NCBI RefSeq assembly: GCF_016920785.2
Contig: NW_024609836.1
Coordinates: forward strand, 63,901,930 to 63,965,929
Source: Ixodes scapularis
Lineage: Eukaryota > Arthropoda > Arachnida > Ixodida > Ixodidae
Reading direction: 5' to 3'
DNA: 64,000 nt
Positions 21,106 through 33,547 of the stretch are shown piece after piece. Within the stretch, counting starts at the first letter, position 1. Each line of letters begins with the position of its first letter. Under the pieces are notes generated by a model. The model was not told the DNA's origin and made no database searches. It saw nothing but the letters and a program-made list of their open reading frames with translations. The translations under genes were made by a program, and so were the position numbers.

Positions 21106-22760
21106 TCACATGGGCCAAGAAAGGTGTAGTTTTACTGCAGAGGAGAAATCAGCAGGGTCCAAGATGGTGACAATGGAGGATGGGGGACTGTTCCAGTGGC
21201 TGATAGCTTGAGAAAGGAATGACCAATTGAAAGCGTTCATAGAGCCAGAAGTGTGTTTGATGGTGAAGACGTTGTTGAGGCGAGAAGATGTTCGGTCGGG
21301 GGGTAATAACAAAGAGGTTTTGAGGTCGGGACTGTGGTAGTAGATTTTGTGAATAAGGCACAGCTGAGAGCCTTTCCTGCGAAGCTGCAAAGAGGACATG
21401 GTTAGTTCAGTTTTTAGCGCCGAGACACTGAAAGAAAAGTCCTAAGTGGATGAAATGAAGCGAGCAGCTCTGTTCTGAACTGCCTCTACAGCGTATTGAT
21501 GAGGTACAGTCGATGGGTATTCCAGATGGTTGAAGCATATTCTATTTTTGGTCTGACGTACGTGTTAAAGGTTAGCTTAGGGACAAAGGGTGGAGCGATT
21601 TTTTAAGTTACGTCTGCTTAGTCTAAGAGTTCCAGATGAATCGGCGGTAATGACTTCAATGTGGTTATTCCAGGGAAGGTCAGATGTTAGTCTTACACCA
21701 AGGTATTTATACACAGTAGCGGTCTCAATCAGATCGGAGTCCAAGAAGTAATTAAATGACAGAGTGTTTTTTTTCTTGGTGAAATGGATTGGTTTGCGTT
21801 TATCCTTGTTTGGTGACATAATCCACTCTTTGCACCAATTGTTAATTTTATCTAGATATTCCTGAAGCTGGTTAATATTTTGCACACAAGTTACTTTGTT
21901 ATGGATGACGCAGTCGTCGGCGAAAAAGCGTTTTTTTGAAGAAATCCCAATGGGAATGTCATTAATAAATATTAAAAAGAGTAAGGGCCCAAGTACGAAC
22001 CCCAGGGGAACACCAGGAGATACATTTATTAAGGAAGATTCATGATCATCATGGACGTGACCTGTACACGGGAAAAAAAAAGTCACGAATCCATGCAAAC
22101 GGTTATTGGTCGAGGCAAAAAGATGATAGCTTAGAAAGAAGGCGTTGATGGAGGACACGGCCGAACGCTTTGGAAAAAAAAAAAAAAACTGCGTCAGTTT
22201 GGACGTGACATTCAAGGTTAGTGTGCAAGTCATGAATGAAGTCGCAGAGTTGCGTTTCGCAGGAAAGTACCTTTTGAAAACCGTGCTGCTGTTTAAAGAA
22301 AAGAAATGGGATGATAGGTGCCTCATGGTATTGGAGTAGAGGATATGCTCAAGTAGTTTGCAAGAAATTGAAGTCAATGAATTAGGGCGATAATTAGATG
22401 CGGAAGAGCGGCTGCCCTGTTTAAAGACTGGGAATTACCCTTCCCACCTTTTGGTCAGATGGAAGGCAGCTTTGAGATGAGGACTGAATGAAGATGAGTT
22501 TCAAATACTCACTAGAAATAACACGGGTGTTTCTTTTAAATTTTAGGGTTGATGTTATCGGTTCCAGCGGACGAAGTAAGTTTTAGTTTATCAATCAATG
22601 TTTTAATACCAGCAGAGTTAACGTTAATAGGATGCATGCGCTCGTAAAGCTCTTCAGGGAGAGTGGGGACGAAGTCCAAGCACTCGTTAGTAAACACTGA
22701 TGAAAAGTATTCGTTAAACACAGAACTATCATGCTCGACGTTGCATATCCGACATTCCTA
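21106..22760 (-). pseudogene. Jockey/CR1-like reverse transcriptase remnant
   Basis: Minus strand, in several broken frames. 22721-22536 gives FNEYFSSVFTNE and SSAGTDNINPKI, the entry of the RT domain. 22377-21577 gives SPGVPLGFVLGPLLFLIFIN, the RRFFADD-type catalytic box (F in place of Y) and YKYLGVRLTSDLPW. 21399-21106 gives a carboxy end with FLSQAISHWNSPPSSI. T-runs, frameshifts and a gap near 22400-22530 show long decay. It copied itself by target-primed reverse transcription when alive. It lies inside the hAT-like insertion and may have been carried with it. Confidence 0.8.
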
Positions 22761-24851
22761 ACTCTCCCCATCTTCCTAAACGTCCGTGTGTGTCCTAACA
22801 CCAGAAACCGGAATTTTAAAGGTTAAAAACGGCACGTTGCAAATATGGAACACGCACTTTCATGCAAAGCTGACGTCAAGTGACTCAAATAAAAAAACAT
22901 GCATATTTACAGTATTGTTATCTCTTCTGGTGAAGGCTAAACAACCGTTGCATCCGTTTTCGCGCATGAAACGGTGACTCCCAGAGAAAGTAAGAACGCA
23001 GTGATTGTCTTTATTTTAACAATGTAAACACACTTGCAGGCGTGCGCTGATGAAGCCTCAAAATCAAAACTCTCGTAGTGTGATTCGTGACTGCTCCGGC
23101 TACTACCCAACCTCGTTGTCACGCCACTTTCTGCAAGCAAACACTAAAATTGCCAGTAAACACACAAAAGCGACATCGATACAATTATCTTGTAGAATAT
23201 CACCTTATTTAATCATAACTGTTTCAATAGGCACTACAAGTTGTATTTATTTTAAGAAGAAGAAGCAAAATTTTTTTCGTGAGAAAAAACAAAATATTAA
23301 TGTTAAGTCTGGTAACGTTGTAATTTTGCCGAATCATTGCCACATCTTTAGAAAACTTCGACAAAAGTTGCGCCGAATTTTCGATTAAGGGGGTCGGGTT
23401 TGCCCCCCCACTCAAAAACAAGTTGGTACGCCACTGCTAGCAAGGCATCTATCTGCACGATGAATCCCCGCTGTTCTCAAGGAAGGAGACTTCTACTAAC
23501 GATATTAAGCTGGCGAGACATTGAATCTATGATTTGTATCCCTCGTGCCATCAAGCGCCGAAGCTTCCTTTCCGAACGCGGTTTGCTGGATATTTCCAAA
23601 GTACAAAAGAAACCCTTTAGGAAGCTATGCTGCTTAAAGAAGGACCTGGCTGTTCTGCATGCGGGCCTCCAAATACCAGCACCCGACAGATCGGCGCAGG
23701 GTGTTGCCAATCTGGCGAGACACTTTGCATGGTTTTTCCTCGACTGGCCTATCCCAACCGTCTGTTCGTACTTGGATGAGCGTTTGGACGGAACTTGTCG
23801 GTGTTCTTCAGTTCTGTGAACCTCATCGTGGGTAACATCAACGAGAGGTTCGGCCACCTGCTCGCTGACATGAACAAACATAGGTGGTTGACCCTGGCGA
23901 AACTAGAGCTGTGCTCACAGGTGAGACCCTGCATGGTTTGTGTAAATTTCGCGTTTCCATTGTTTCTAGCGCAGCTGCTCTGTCTGGTGAAAAGTTACTT
24001 TTTTCTATACGCCAAAGGTGTACATGGGCAGTGTCAGGACAAGTCACGACGAGCGCGTTCGTAATCTATGAGTATTAGTAGGGCACTTTTATGAGCCCTC
24101 TTTGCTCTACTTTACGATCTGCGAGAAGCATCGTCCCCACCGCGCATGCGTGGCCCGCTCTGAGTTGGAGCGTATAGTTAGCGGAGTGAGCGTGCGCTCC
24201 GCTTCATAGTTGTAGAGCGGACTGCCCTCAGCGTCCTTAGCGTGATCGCTTCGATCTCAAGATGGCTGCACTTACTCAATACGCGTCGATGTTTTTGACC
24301 GTGACCTCAGCTTGAAAGAGGCCGTGTCAAGAAGTAAAGCCTACGCCCCGCGCGTAAAAAGTAAACCATTCGATTTGAGTTCTATGTAACACAAAACAGC
24401 ATAATCAAACGAAGTGAACGAGTATCACTTTGCAACCAGCACGGCGTCGGTAAAGTCGTCGCGTTTTGTGGACGTCCTATGGCTATGCAGTCAGATGTAC
24501 GGGTGCGCGTGCTTGAACGCCGATTACATCTGTGCATGCGCCCTCCTGTCGAAAACGCCACTGAAAGCTGACCACGAGCGTTGCGCTCGCAAGCTGCACC
24601 AAAGAAACCATTCCCCCTCTCAGCTTTATTTATTCACACTCGGTCGCAACTTTTGAATTGTTTAACTTTTTTCAAGAAATGTTTGCCTTGGATTTCCTTG
24701 GTAGATTTAGAAAATAATAGAAACTTGAATGCAGCCTTTTTAAAAGTGCAACCCATGGTGCCGCTAGTCTTCGAGGCCGCCTTATTTTGGACAAGTGTCT
24801 AGGGAGCAAGAGAGCTACGTCATTGTTTGTCGCGGATGCGAGTCTAAATGT

Positions 24852-24912
24852 CTAGGCGGTGGTTTTGAAAGCGCAAAAGACTGAGAAGAGATGGAGGGGA
24901 CAGGACAGAGCG
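24852..24912. mobile_element. 61-bp insertion with 8-bp direct repeats
   Basis: CTAAATGT stands on both sides (24844-24851 and 24913-24920), while the right arm has a single CTAAATGT at the matching position. The inserted DNA contains GGGGACAGGACAGAGCG. An 8-bp duplication with an empty site in the other arm marks a small, clean insertion after the inverted duplication formed. Confidence 0.7.
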
Positions 24913-27258
24913 CTAAATGTATTAGACACGAATGCTGCGTCAATACTGAATATGAAATGGGTTCTAGTCACAAGTTTCGCACTAAAAGCGATGCCCAAAA
25001 TATGGCGGCCGAATATGTTACCCGGTGGTGTTTTGAAAAGAGTTACCAATAACGGTCGAAAGAATATTCCACGTCAATTTTTTGTCTAGTGAAAACCAGA
25101 CAGGCATAAACAATGCAAAATTTAGCAAACACAACCCTGGACTTCTAAGCAATAGTGGTAGATTAGAACAGTTTTTAGAAGTTTCGTTTTGAATTCCGGC
25201 GTAGCGGGCCTCGCATGCACAGTTTGACGGCCTCAAACCTTAGCAGAATTAAGGAACAACTATATATATATATTAATTTACGATACCCAGTTTTTTACAA
25301 CCCTAAAATGGAAATACGCTTTATCTTAGAGGAGTAACAAGTCCCATATCACATGTTTTGGTAGTGTTTAAATACTGCTGTGTTGTAAGAGTGTTTTTCT
25401 TTGTCTTTTTTATTAGGCCGTCAAGGACAAGGGAACACCCCTGAACAACTGTTGGGGTTTTGTTGACCGCACAGCATGCCATATGCCGTCCATCAAAAAA
25501 ATCAGAAGAAGATTACAAGAGGGTGCTCGTCGTGAAGCACCAGGCATTGATGTGCGCAGACGGCATAATTTGACGGCTGGACGAAACCTACAAAGACCAT
25601 GGGCATTTTTTTTGTTAGTTTAATATTAGAATGCATAACATTATCACAGTAAATCATGTTCAAGCTTTTGTACTGAGCGAAATACCTGTCCAACTGGGCT
25701 GAAAGGCATCTAGAAATATTTTAATAAAGAAACGTTTACTAACGACTCCCATTTTACTTCTCAGATGTGCGTGTGAATATTGCATCTAACCAAATTACAG
25801 TGTTACTGTTGAATTCAGCATTGTACAAGTAGGCTATGTTGCGTGGCCTTCTATTGCAAGAAAAGACCGTAGCACAAGTGAGGCAGAAACTGGGCAGGAG
25901 CTTAAGCTGAAAAACGCACTTTCATAAACACACAAAAGAAATAAAAAGAAGTGTATAATCAAGCAAAATGGTTTCATGTCACCCCCCAAAACAGATACAT
26001 ACACTGCGCTCCACTGTTAATACGAACACGAAAAAAATCGCTTTTATTTGCAGTTTATTTCTTTGACAGCTATTGAAAAAGCTGAAAATTTGTCGCTCAG
26101 ATTAGTGCCCCAAACGAGCGCTTTATTCCACACCAATAGGCAAATGTCAGCCCCTCGAATTTAAGGTGAAAAATGAAAACAGGATATTGATTGTTACCAC
26201 TAACAGTGTCGCGCAGTGTACATGAACACCAAGGCACCATATCACAAACCGAAGCATACGAAGAAGAAAAGACTCATTTCATTGGGAAAACAAAGTAGAG
26301 ATATAAATGGAGCACTCGCTTTCGCTAATTTTCACTGTCTTGCTGCCTGAAGTAACCAAACAAAATATCTGTCCGTTTGCCGACTGCTTTAGTCTTTGGT
26401 CTTTAACCTTTAATTTGTGGCTCTGGAGAGCCGCGGCATCGCGGAAAGCAGCAGCCCGTACCACCGAGGCCCGCGGTGCCGCGTCTAGGGAACATGGTAA
26501 TGTGATGAGCATATACGTGCAAGATGACGACGACATAGGTTGTTGGTATTGGGGAGGGTGGCAGTCCGATTCGCAGAAGTCCAGACTTCGTGGAGGCGGG
26601 TTGGGCGGGTGAGCAGCGAGCTATGAGGATCTTGCACGCCGTTCGGTCAGTGCATGAAGGAGCACCAGGAACATAATGGCGCTATTGCTCACTGGGGTAC
26701 ACTGGGGTCAAAGAATCATGCTCCAAGGAGGTAGTCCAGCCGAAGTAGAAGCTGCCGCCTCCGAGGAACCGAGGCCCAGGGCGCAGATTGAGACACCGCC
26801 GTCGCCCGGTGTGTCATCCTCTCAACGTCGTCGTCGTCATCTCGCATAGAAAAATCGAGCCCGCTGGCTTAGACAAGACAGCACCTGTTCCCACCGTTCA
26901 GGGGCCGTGAAAGGATTGCGGCCAGCGATTTCTCGAAGCAGCCAGAGGTTCTTGACTACCGTGAAACGTTTTCTGGGGGACGCCTTTTCAAACAAAGTCT
27001 GCACAGCTTCTTAGTGCAGCGAGGTTCATAAGGGTCAAGCGCGCTCCCAAGCATGATTTCAAATAGCGAGCACCCACCTTTCCAGAAAAGCACCATCTAG
27101 TGAACCTTTACTGAGAGTGGAACGTACTTCTCAAAATGGCGACGATAGCGGAGCTGACGCTCCACGCTCAAATCCCAGAGCGGGTCGCGCATGCGCGATG
27201 GCGACTCCGCTTTCCATAGAGCGTAGCGGGAAACCGAAAACGGTCTACTAAAACTCTC

Positions 27259-27416
27259 TATTATCGGAGTCATGGGAACGATCTACTAAAACTCTCTATT
27301 AGCCGCTTTCGGCAAGCAATAGGGGGTTTTCGTAGGTCGTTTTGGCCTTTTGGCAACGCTATTCGCTACCCGCTACGAGACCTGCTAACAGAGTCATAGC
27401 GGAGAATCAAAAATTA
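27259..27416. other. spacer at the palindrome centre
   Basis: The 158 bp between the two arms are not symmetric. They hold a piece identical to one end of the 128-bp MITE (27264-27298, ending CTACTAAAACTCTCTA) and a variant end GGGGGTTTTCGTAGGTCGTT (27324-27343). The centre is therefore built from more ends of the same family. Confidence 0.7.
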
Positions 27417-30400
27417 GAGAGTTTTAGTAGACCGTTTTCGGTTTCCCGCTCCGCTCTATGGAAAGCGGAGTCGCCATCGCGCATGCGCGACCCGCTCTGG
27501 GATTTGAGCGTGGAGCGTCAGCTCCGCTATCGTCGCCATTTTGATAAGTACGTTCCACTCTCAGTAAAGGTTCACTAGATGGTGCTTTTCTGGAAAGGTG
27601 GGTGCTCGCTATTTGAAATCATGCTTGGGAGCGCGCTTGACCCCAATGAACCTCGCTGCATTAAGAAGCTGCGCAGACTTTGTTTGAAAAGGCGTCCCCC
27701 AGAAAACGTTTCACGAAAGTCAAGAACCTCTGGCTGCTTCGAGAAATCGCTGGCCGCAATCTCTTTACGGCCCCTGAACGGTGGGAACAGGTGCTGCCTT
27801 GTCTAAGCTAAAGTCTAAGCCAACGGGCTCGATTTTTCTATGCGAGATGACGACGACGACGTTGAGAGGATGACACACCGGGCGACGGCGGTGTCTCAAT
27901 CTGAGCCCTGGGCCTCGGTTCCTCGGAGGCGGCAGCTTCTACTTCGGCTGGACTACCTCCTTGGAGCATGATTCTTTGACCCCAGGGGACCCAAGTGAGC
28001 AATAACGCCATTATGTTCCTAATGCTCCTTCATGCACTGATCGAACGGCGTGCAAGATCCTCATAGCTCGCTGCTCACCCGCCCAACCCTCCTCCACGAA
28101 GTCTGGACTTCTGCGAATCGGACTGCCACCCTCCCCAATACCAACAACCTATGTTGTCGTCATCTTGCACGTATATGCTCATCACATTACCATGTTCCCT
28201 AGACGCGGCACCGCGGGCCTCGGTGGTACGGGCTGCTGCTTTCCGCGGTGCCGCGGCTCTCCAGAGCCAAAACTTAAAGGTTAAAGACCAAAGACTAAAG
28301 CAGTCGGCAAACGGACAGATATTTTGTTTGGTTACTTCAGGCAGCAAGACAGTGAAAATTAGCGAAAGCGAGTGCTCCATTTATATCTCTACTTTTTTTC
28401 CCAATGAAATGGGTCTTTTCTTCTTCGTACGCTTCGGTTTGTGATATGGTGCCTTGGTGTTTATGTACACTGCGCGACACTGTTAGTGGTAACAATCAAT
28501 ATCCTGTTTTCATTTTTCACCTTAAATTCGAGGGGCTCACATTTGCCTATTGGTGTGGAATAAAGCGCTCGTTTGGGGCACGAATCTGAGCGACAAATTT
28601 TCAGCTTTTTCAATAGCTGTCAAAGAAATAAACTGCAAATAAGAGCGATTATTTTCGTATTCGCATTAACAGTGGAGCGCAGTGTATGTATCTGCCTTGG
28701 GGGGTGACATGAAACCATTTTGCTTGATTATACACTTCTTTTTATTTCTTTTGTGTGTTTATGAAAGTGCGTTTTTCAGCTTAAGCTCCTGCCCAGTTTC
28801 TGCCTCACTTGTGCTACGGTCTTTTCTTGCAATAGAAGGCCACGCAACATAGTCTACTTTTACAATGCTGAATTCAACAGTAACACTGTAATTTGGTTAG
28901 ATGCAATATTCACACGCACATCTGAGAAGTAAAACGGGAGTCGTTAGTAAACGTTTTTTTATTAAAATATTTCTAGATGCCTTTCAGCCCAGTTGGACAG
29001 GTATTTCGCTCAGTACAAAAGCTTGAACATGATTTACTGTGATAATTTTATGCATTCTAGTATTAAACAAAAAATGTCCATGGTCTTTGTAGGTTTCTTC
29101 CAGCCGTCAAATTATGCCGTCTGCGCATATCACTGCCTGGTGATTCACGACGAGCACCCTCTTGTAATCTTCTTCTGATTTTTTTGATGGACGGCATATG
29201 GGCATGCTGTGCGGTCAACAAAACCCCAACAGTTGTTCAGGGGTGTTCCCTTGTCTTTGACGGCCTAATAAAAAAGACAAAAAAAAAAACACTCTTAGAA
29301 CACAGCAGTATTTAAACACTACCAAAACATGTGATATGGGACTTGTTACTCCTCTAAGATAAAGCGTATTTCCATTTTAGGATTGTAAAAAACTGGGTAT
29401 CGTAAATTAATATATATATATATATATATATAGTTGTTCCTTAATTCTGCTAAGGTTTGAGGCCGTCAAACTGTGCATGCGAGGCCCGCTACGCCGGAAT
29501 TCAAAACGAAACTTCTAAAAACTGTTCTAATCTACCACTATTGCTTAGAAGTCCGGGGTTGTGTTTGCTAAACTTTGCATTGTTTATGTCTGTCTGGTTT
29601 TCACCAGACAAAAATTGACGTGGAATATTCTTTTGACCGTTATTGGTAACTCTTTTCAAAACACCACCGGGTAACATATTCGGCCGCTATATTTTGGGCA
29701 TCGCTTTTAGTGCGAAACTTGTGACTAGAACCCATTTCATATTCAGTATTGACGCAGCATTCGTGTCTAATACATTTAGACTCGCATCCGCGACAAACAA
29801 TGACGTAGCTCTCTTGCTCCCTAGACACTTGGCCAAAATAAGGCGGCCTCGAAGACTAGCGGCACCATGGGTTGCACTTTTAAAAAGGCTGCACTCAAGT
29901 TTCTATTATTTTCTAAATCTACCAAGGAAATCCAATGCAAACATTTCTTGAGGAAAGTTAAACAATTCAAAAGTTGCGAGCGAGTGTGAATAAATAAAGC
30001 TGAGAGGGGGAATGGTTTCTTTGGTGCAGCTTGCGAGCGCTATGCTCGTGATCAGCTTTCAGTGGCATTTTCGACAGGAGGGCGCATGCACAGATATGAT
30101 CGGCGTTCAAGCACGCGGACCCGTACATCTGACTGCATAGCCAAAGGACGTCCACAAAACGCGACGACTTTACCGACGCCGTGCTGGTTGCAAAGTGATA
30201 CTCGTTCACTTCGTTTGATTATGCTGTTTTGTGTTACATAGAACTCAAATCGAATGGTTTACTTTTTACGCGCGGGGCGTACGCTTTACTTCTTGATACG
30301 GCCTCTTTCAAGCTGAGGTCACGGTCAAAAACATCGACGCGTATTGAGTAAGTGCAGCCATCTTGAGATCTAAGCGATCACGCTAAGGACGCTGAGGGCA

Positions 30401-31799
30401 GTCCGCTCTACAACTTGTGAAGCGGAGCGCACGCTCACTCCGCTAACTATACGCTCCAACTCAGAGCGGGCCACGCATGCGCGGTGGGGACGATGCTTCT
30501 CGCAGAGCGTAAAGTAGAGCAAAGAGGGCTCATAAAAGTGCCCTACTAATACTCATAGATTACGAACGCGCTCGTCGTGATTTGTCCTGACACTGCCCAT
30601 GCACACCTTTGGCGTATAGAAAAAAGTAACTTTTCACCAGACAGAGCAGCTGCGGTAGAAACAATGGAAACGCGAAATTTACACAAACCATGCAGGGTCT
30701 CACTAGTGCCACTAAGTCTCACCTGTGAGCACAGCTCTAGTTTCGCCAGGGTCAACCACCTATGGTTGTTCATGTCACCGAGCAGGTTACCGAACCCCTC
30801 GTTGATGTGACCCACGATGAGGTTCACAGAACTGAAGAACACCGACAAGTTCCGTCCAAACGCTCATCCAAGTACGAACAGACGGTTGGAATAGGCCAGT
30901 CGAGGAAGAACCATGCAAAGCGTCTCGCCAGATTGGCAACACCCTGCGCCGATCTGTCGGGTGCTGGTATTTGGAGGCCCGCATGCAGAACAGCCCCTTC
31001 TTTAAGCAGGATAGCTTCCTAAAGGGTTTCTTTTCTACTTTGTAAATATCCAGCAAACCGCGTTCGGAAAGGAAGCTTCGGCGCTTGATGGCACGAGGGA
31101 TACGAATCATAGATTCGATGTCTCGCCAGCTTAATCTCGTTAGTAGAAGTCTCCTTCCTGGAGAACAGCGGGGATTCATCGTGCAGATGCCTTGCTAGCC
31201 TTGAGCAACACTGTACTCGTACTACGCAAAAGGATGTACTCGCAATGCGCAAACTTCGTCCTTTTCTCTTAGTTTTCTACTTCAAATAAGTAAATCTGTT
31301 TCAGTTTTAATTCGAGTGGAGCAGAAGCTACAAGAGCGAGTGCCGGCCTTTCAGCGTCCTTGATAAGCACGCGCGCTCGTGCAGTGCAAGTACCCTTTAG
31401 AGCAACATGCTCATGCTTATACCTTCGGCTTCACTCGCACACAAGGTGGAACGATTATATTTATATTTTATAGCTTAATATTTCTTCAGGTGTGTGCCTA
31501 CTTTTTTGTGTTCATTATTGTCGCCTTCGTTTTTACTACCTCTACAATCACGCTCCCTTTTACTCTCTTGGTGTTAACGCTTAGGTTTTTTTGTCTTACT
31601 AGTACTATAAATGTCCACTTGTGGGGCTACGCAAGCAAATTTTTCGAACCCGCTCAAAACGCTCTTACGCTGAAGAAAAACGCTCTACTAAAACGCGTTT
31701 TTGGACCTCCGCTTTCCATTCCGGCGAAGCGGGCCGGGCATGCGCAGTTTGGCACCCTCAGAGCGGAGCGGAAGATGAAAACGGTCTACTAAAACTCTC
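27417..31799 (+). mobile_element. right arm of large palindrome: intact 4.4-kb element
   Basis: It starts GAGAGTTTTAGTAGACCGTT after TA and ends with the reverse complement before TA (31800-31801). It is the uninterrupted reverse complement of the left arm, including two 101-residue mirror frames, an AT microsatellite (29410-29432) and a basic/hydrophobic frame at 31379-31792. I recognise no transposase, so it is either non-autonomous or of a type I cannot read. A diverged relative of part of it lies at 32860-33547. Confidence 0.8.
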
Positions 31800-31868
31800 T
31801 AATGCTTTCGTAGACCGTTCTCTGCGGGCTACGGTACTGCGTAGAGTTCCTGTATAGGCTCCCTACGG

Positions 31869-32046
31869 GCTCATTCACACTGGAAGCGGATCCGCGTTCG
31901 CAAAGCGGTTGCGAACGCGGTTGTATAAGGATTCAGTACAATTGCACGCGCATTTGATGACATCAAATGCGCGTGCATTTGTACTGGATCTTTATACAAC
32001 CGCGTTCGCAACCGCTTCGCGAACGCGGATCCGCTTCCAGTGTGAA
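31869..32046. mobile_element. 178-bp near-perfect foldback MITE
   Basis: It starts CATTCACACTGGAAGCGGAT and ends with the exact reverse complement. The arms pair over about 85 bp with only a few mismatches, meeting at TTTGATGACATCAAA. No clear target duplication is visible. Such a strong hairpin could extrude as a cruciform or give a double-stranded transcript. Confidence 0.85.
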
Positions 32047-32859
32047 TGGGGGGTACGGGAGTCAGAGTTGCGCGTCTGTTTTCCACGTGCCGCCGCGCCG
32101 CTATTCGCCGAGATCCGATCACGTGAGGATCCGGTTCAAATGCCGTGCAGGAAAGTAGACGTTGCACGCGCCCCTACAGTACGTTCCCCTGCTTTTGACC
32201 GCGCCGCGCACCTCGAACGCGCGGCGTCGCCATTCGCCTAATTCAGTCATGTGAGGAGCAGGATCAACATGCCGTGCAGCAAAGACGGGGCTACGGGGAT
32301 GAACGCGCGACTCTGGTTCCCATGGGAAGGAACTCTAGCACTGCGATTACGACAGCGCCACTAGCGGTCATTAGAAAGCACTATATAAAACATTAAACGG
32401 ATACTATTACTGCAACCACGGATTTGTTTTATCAGAGTGCCTGATTTCGAACACAACACATGGTTAATTTACGATTATGATTGTTGATCTTTTTTCTGGA
32501 TAAATTCTTCGTAGCACATCTTGCCAGCTTGTGGTAATCGCGCTTTGCTTTAAAGCCAGATTCAGTTCGGCCAAGCCAATCCCCTCTTTGTCATCTCGCG
32601 CTCTTTTATAGTCGTGGACGCGTTCTCCACCAATTTCCGAAGATGCAGCGGCTCAGCGTTTTTGAGGACCAACATTTATTGTTCAGTTTAAGTTAGAGGG
32701 AAATAGAGGATGTGTACTTGATGTTTTCAGAACCGCCAAAGCGGTGTTATGTTATTTCGCTGATGTGCGCCACTGGTATGGTGTAGTTTTGGAATTTGTA
32801 TTCTATAAACAAGAAAACACTAATGTTTTTTTTTAAAGGCGCTAGTGACTGTTGATCAG
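32047..32859. other. intergenic, no gene recognised
   Basis: Two diverged blocks of about 65 bp (near 32095-32160 and 32222-32290), both with ATGCCGTGCAG and CGTGAGGA or CATGTGAGGA, suggest an old tandem duplication. The rest shows no motif. Confidence 0.5.
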
Positions 32860-33547
32860 CAAAGAATTTTGTCTTTGGTCTTTAGACTTTATTTATTTGG
32901 CACTAGAGAGCCGCGGCACCGCGGAAAGGCACCAGCTCGTACTATGGGGGCTCGTGGTGCCGCGTCTAGTAAACAAGATAATCTCATGAATATATACATG
33001 CACAATGACGACGACATGGATTGTTAGTATTGAGGACGATGGCAGTCCGATTCGCAGAAGTCCAAATTTCGTGGAGGCGGGTTGGGCGGGTGAGAAGCGA
33101 GCTGGGGGATCTGGCACACCATTCGATCGGTGCATGAGGGAGCCTCCGGAACATTATGGCGGTGTTGCTCACAGGGGCCCACTGCGGTCGAAGCATCAGG
33201 CTCCAAGGAGGTAGCCCAGTCGAAGTACAAGCTTCCGCTTCCGGGGCACCAGGGCTCAGACTGAGACCCCGCCGTCGCCCGGTGTGTCATCCTCTCAACG
33301 TCGTCGTCGTTGTGTTTTTTATTGATATACGTATATATGTACAAATAAAATAAGATGATAAAAAGACACACAATCGAACGGCCAGCGTATGTCGAGATCC
33401 GCTATTTCGTAAGGCGCCTCCGCAACCACGTCTGCAACTCCGCAAGGTCTGCGCTAGATTGGCACATGCGCAGTAGTTGCGGAAGCGTAGCGGATAACGT
33501 AGCGGAGGTGTAGCGGAGACGCCAGAACGATCTACGAAAACTCCCTA
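32860..33547 (+). mobile_element. diverged partial copy of the 4.4-kb element
   Basis: From the TCTTTGGTCTTT phrase to TCCTCTCAACGTCGTCGTCG (about 33310) it matches 26390-26850 of the left arm, with many substitutions. Near 33530 it ends with CGATCTACGAAAACTCCCTA, a diverged family end. The 101-residue frame of the arms is broken here by a stop after DDDMDC, which argues against that frame being coding. Confidence 0.65.

Larger units (their letters stand above)
19641..23436. mobile_element. 3.8-kb hAT-like insertion with 8-bp target duplication
   Basis: CTAGCAAG stands directly on both sides (19633-19640 and 23437-23444), while the right arm has one CTAGCAAG at the matching place (on its minus strand near 31195). 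The left end reads CATGGGCGTACCAAC and the right end in reverse complement CAGTGGCGTACCAAC, followed by C- or G-rich runs on both sides. An 8-bp duplication with a CAG-type end fits the hAT superfamily. No hAT transposase is seen; the inside carries an old retrotransposon, so this copy is non-autonomous. Confidence 0.8.
19077..27258 (-). mobile_element. left arm of large palindrome: 4.4-kb GAGAGTTTTAGTAGA element
   Basis: Both ends carry GAGAGTTTTAGTAGACCGTTTTC in inverted orientation next to TA, followed by similar CCGCTCCGCTC and GGAAAGCGGAG blocks with GCGCATGCGC palindromes. Without the hAT-like insertion at 19641-23436 and one target duplication it is 4378 bp, against 4383 bp in the right arm, and is its near-identical reverse complement. 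No transposase is found. Some frames look like captured exons, for example 23795-23919, which ends at CAG/GTGAGA. Confidence 0.8.

Noticed and set aside
26307..26612. 101-residue frame mirrored at 28075-28380 and partly at 32845-33027
   Set aside because: Its repetition comes from the palindrome. The diverged third copy has a stop in the middle, and there is no recognisable domain.
19077..31799. Palindrome as a plain assembly artefact
   Set aside because: The arms differ by many substitutions, a 3.8-kb insertion and a 61-bp insertion, each with proper target duplications. An artefact would be identical. Long reads would still be decisive.
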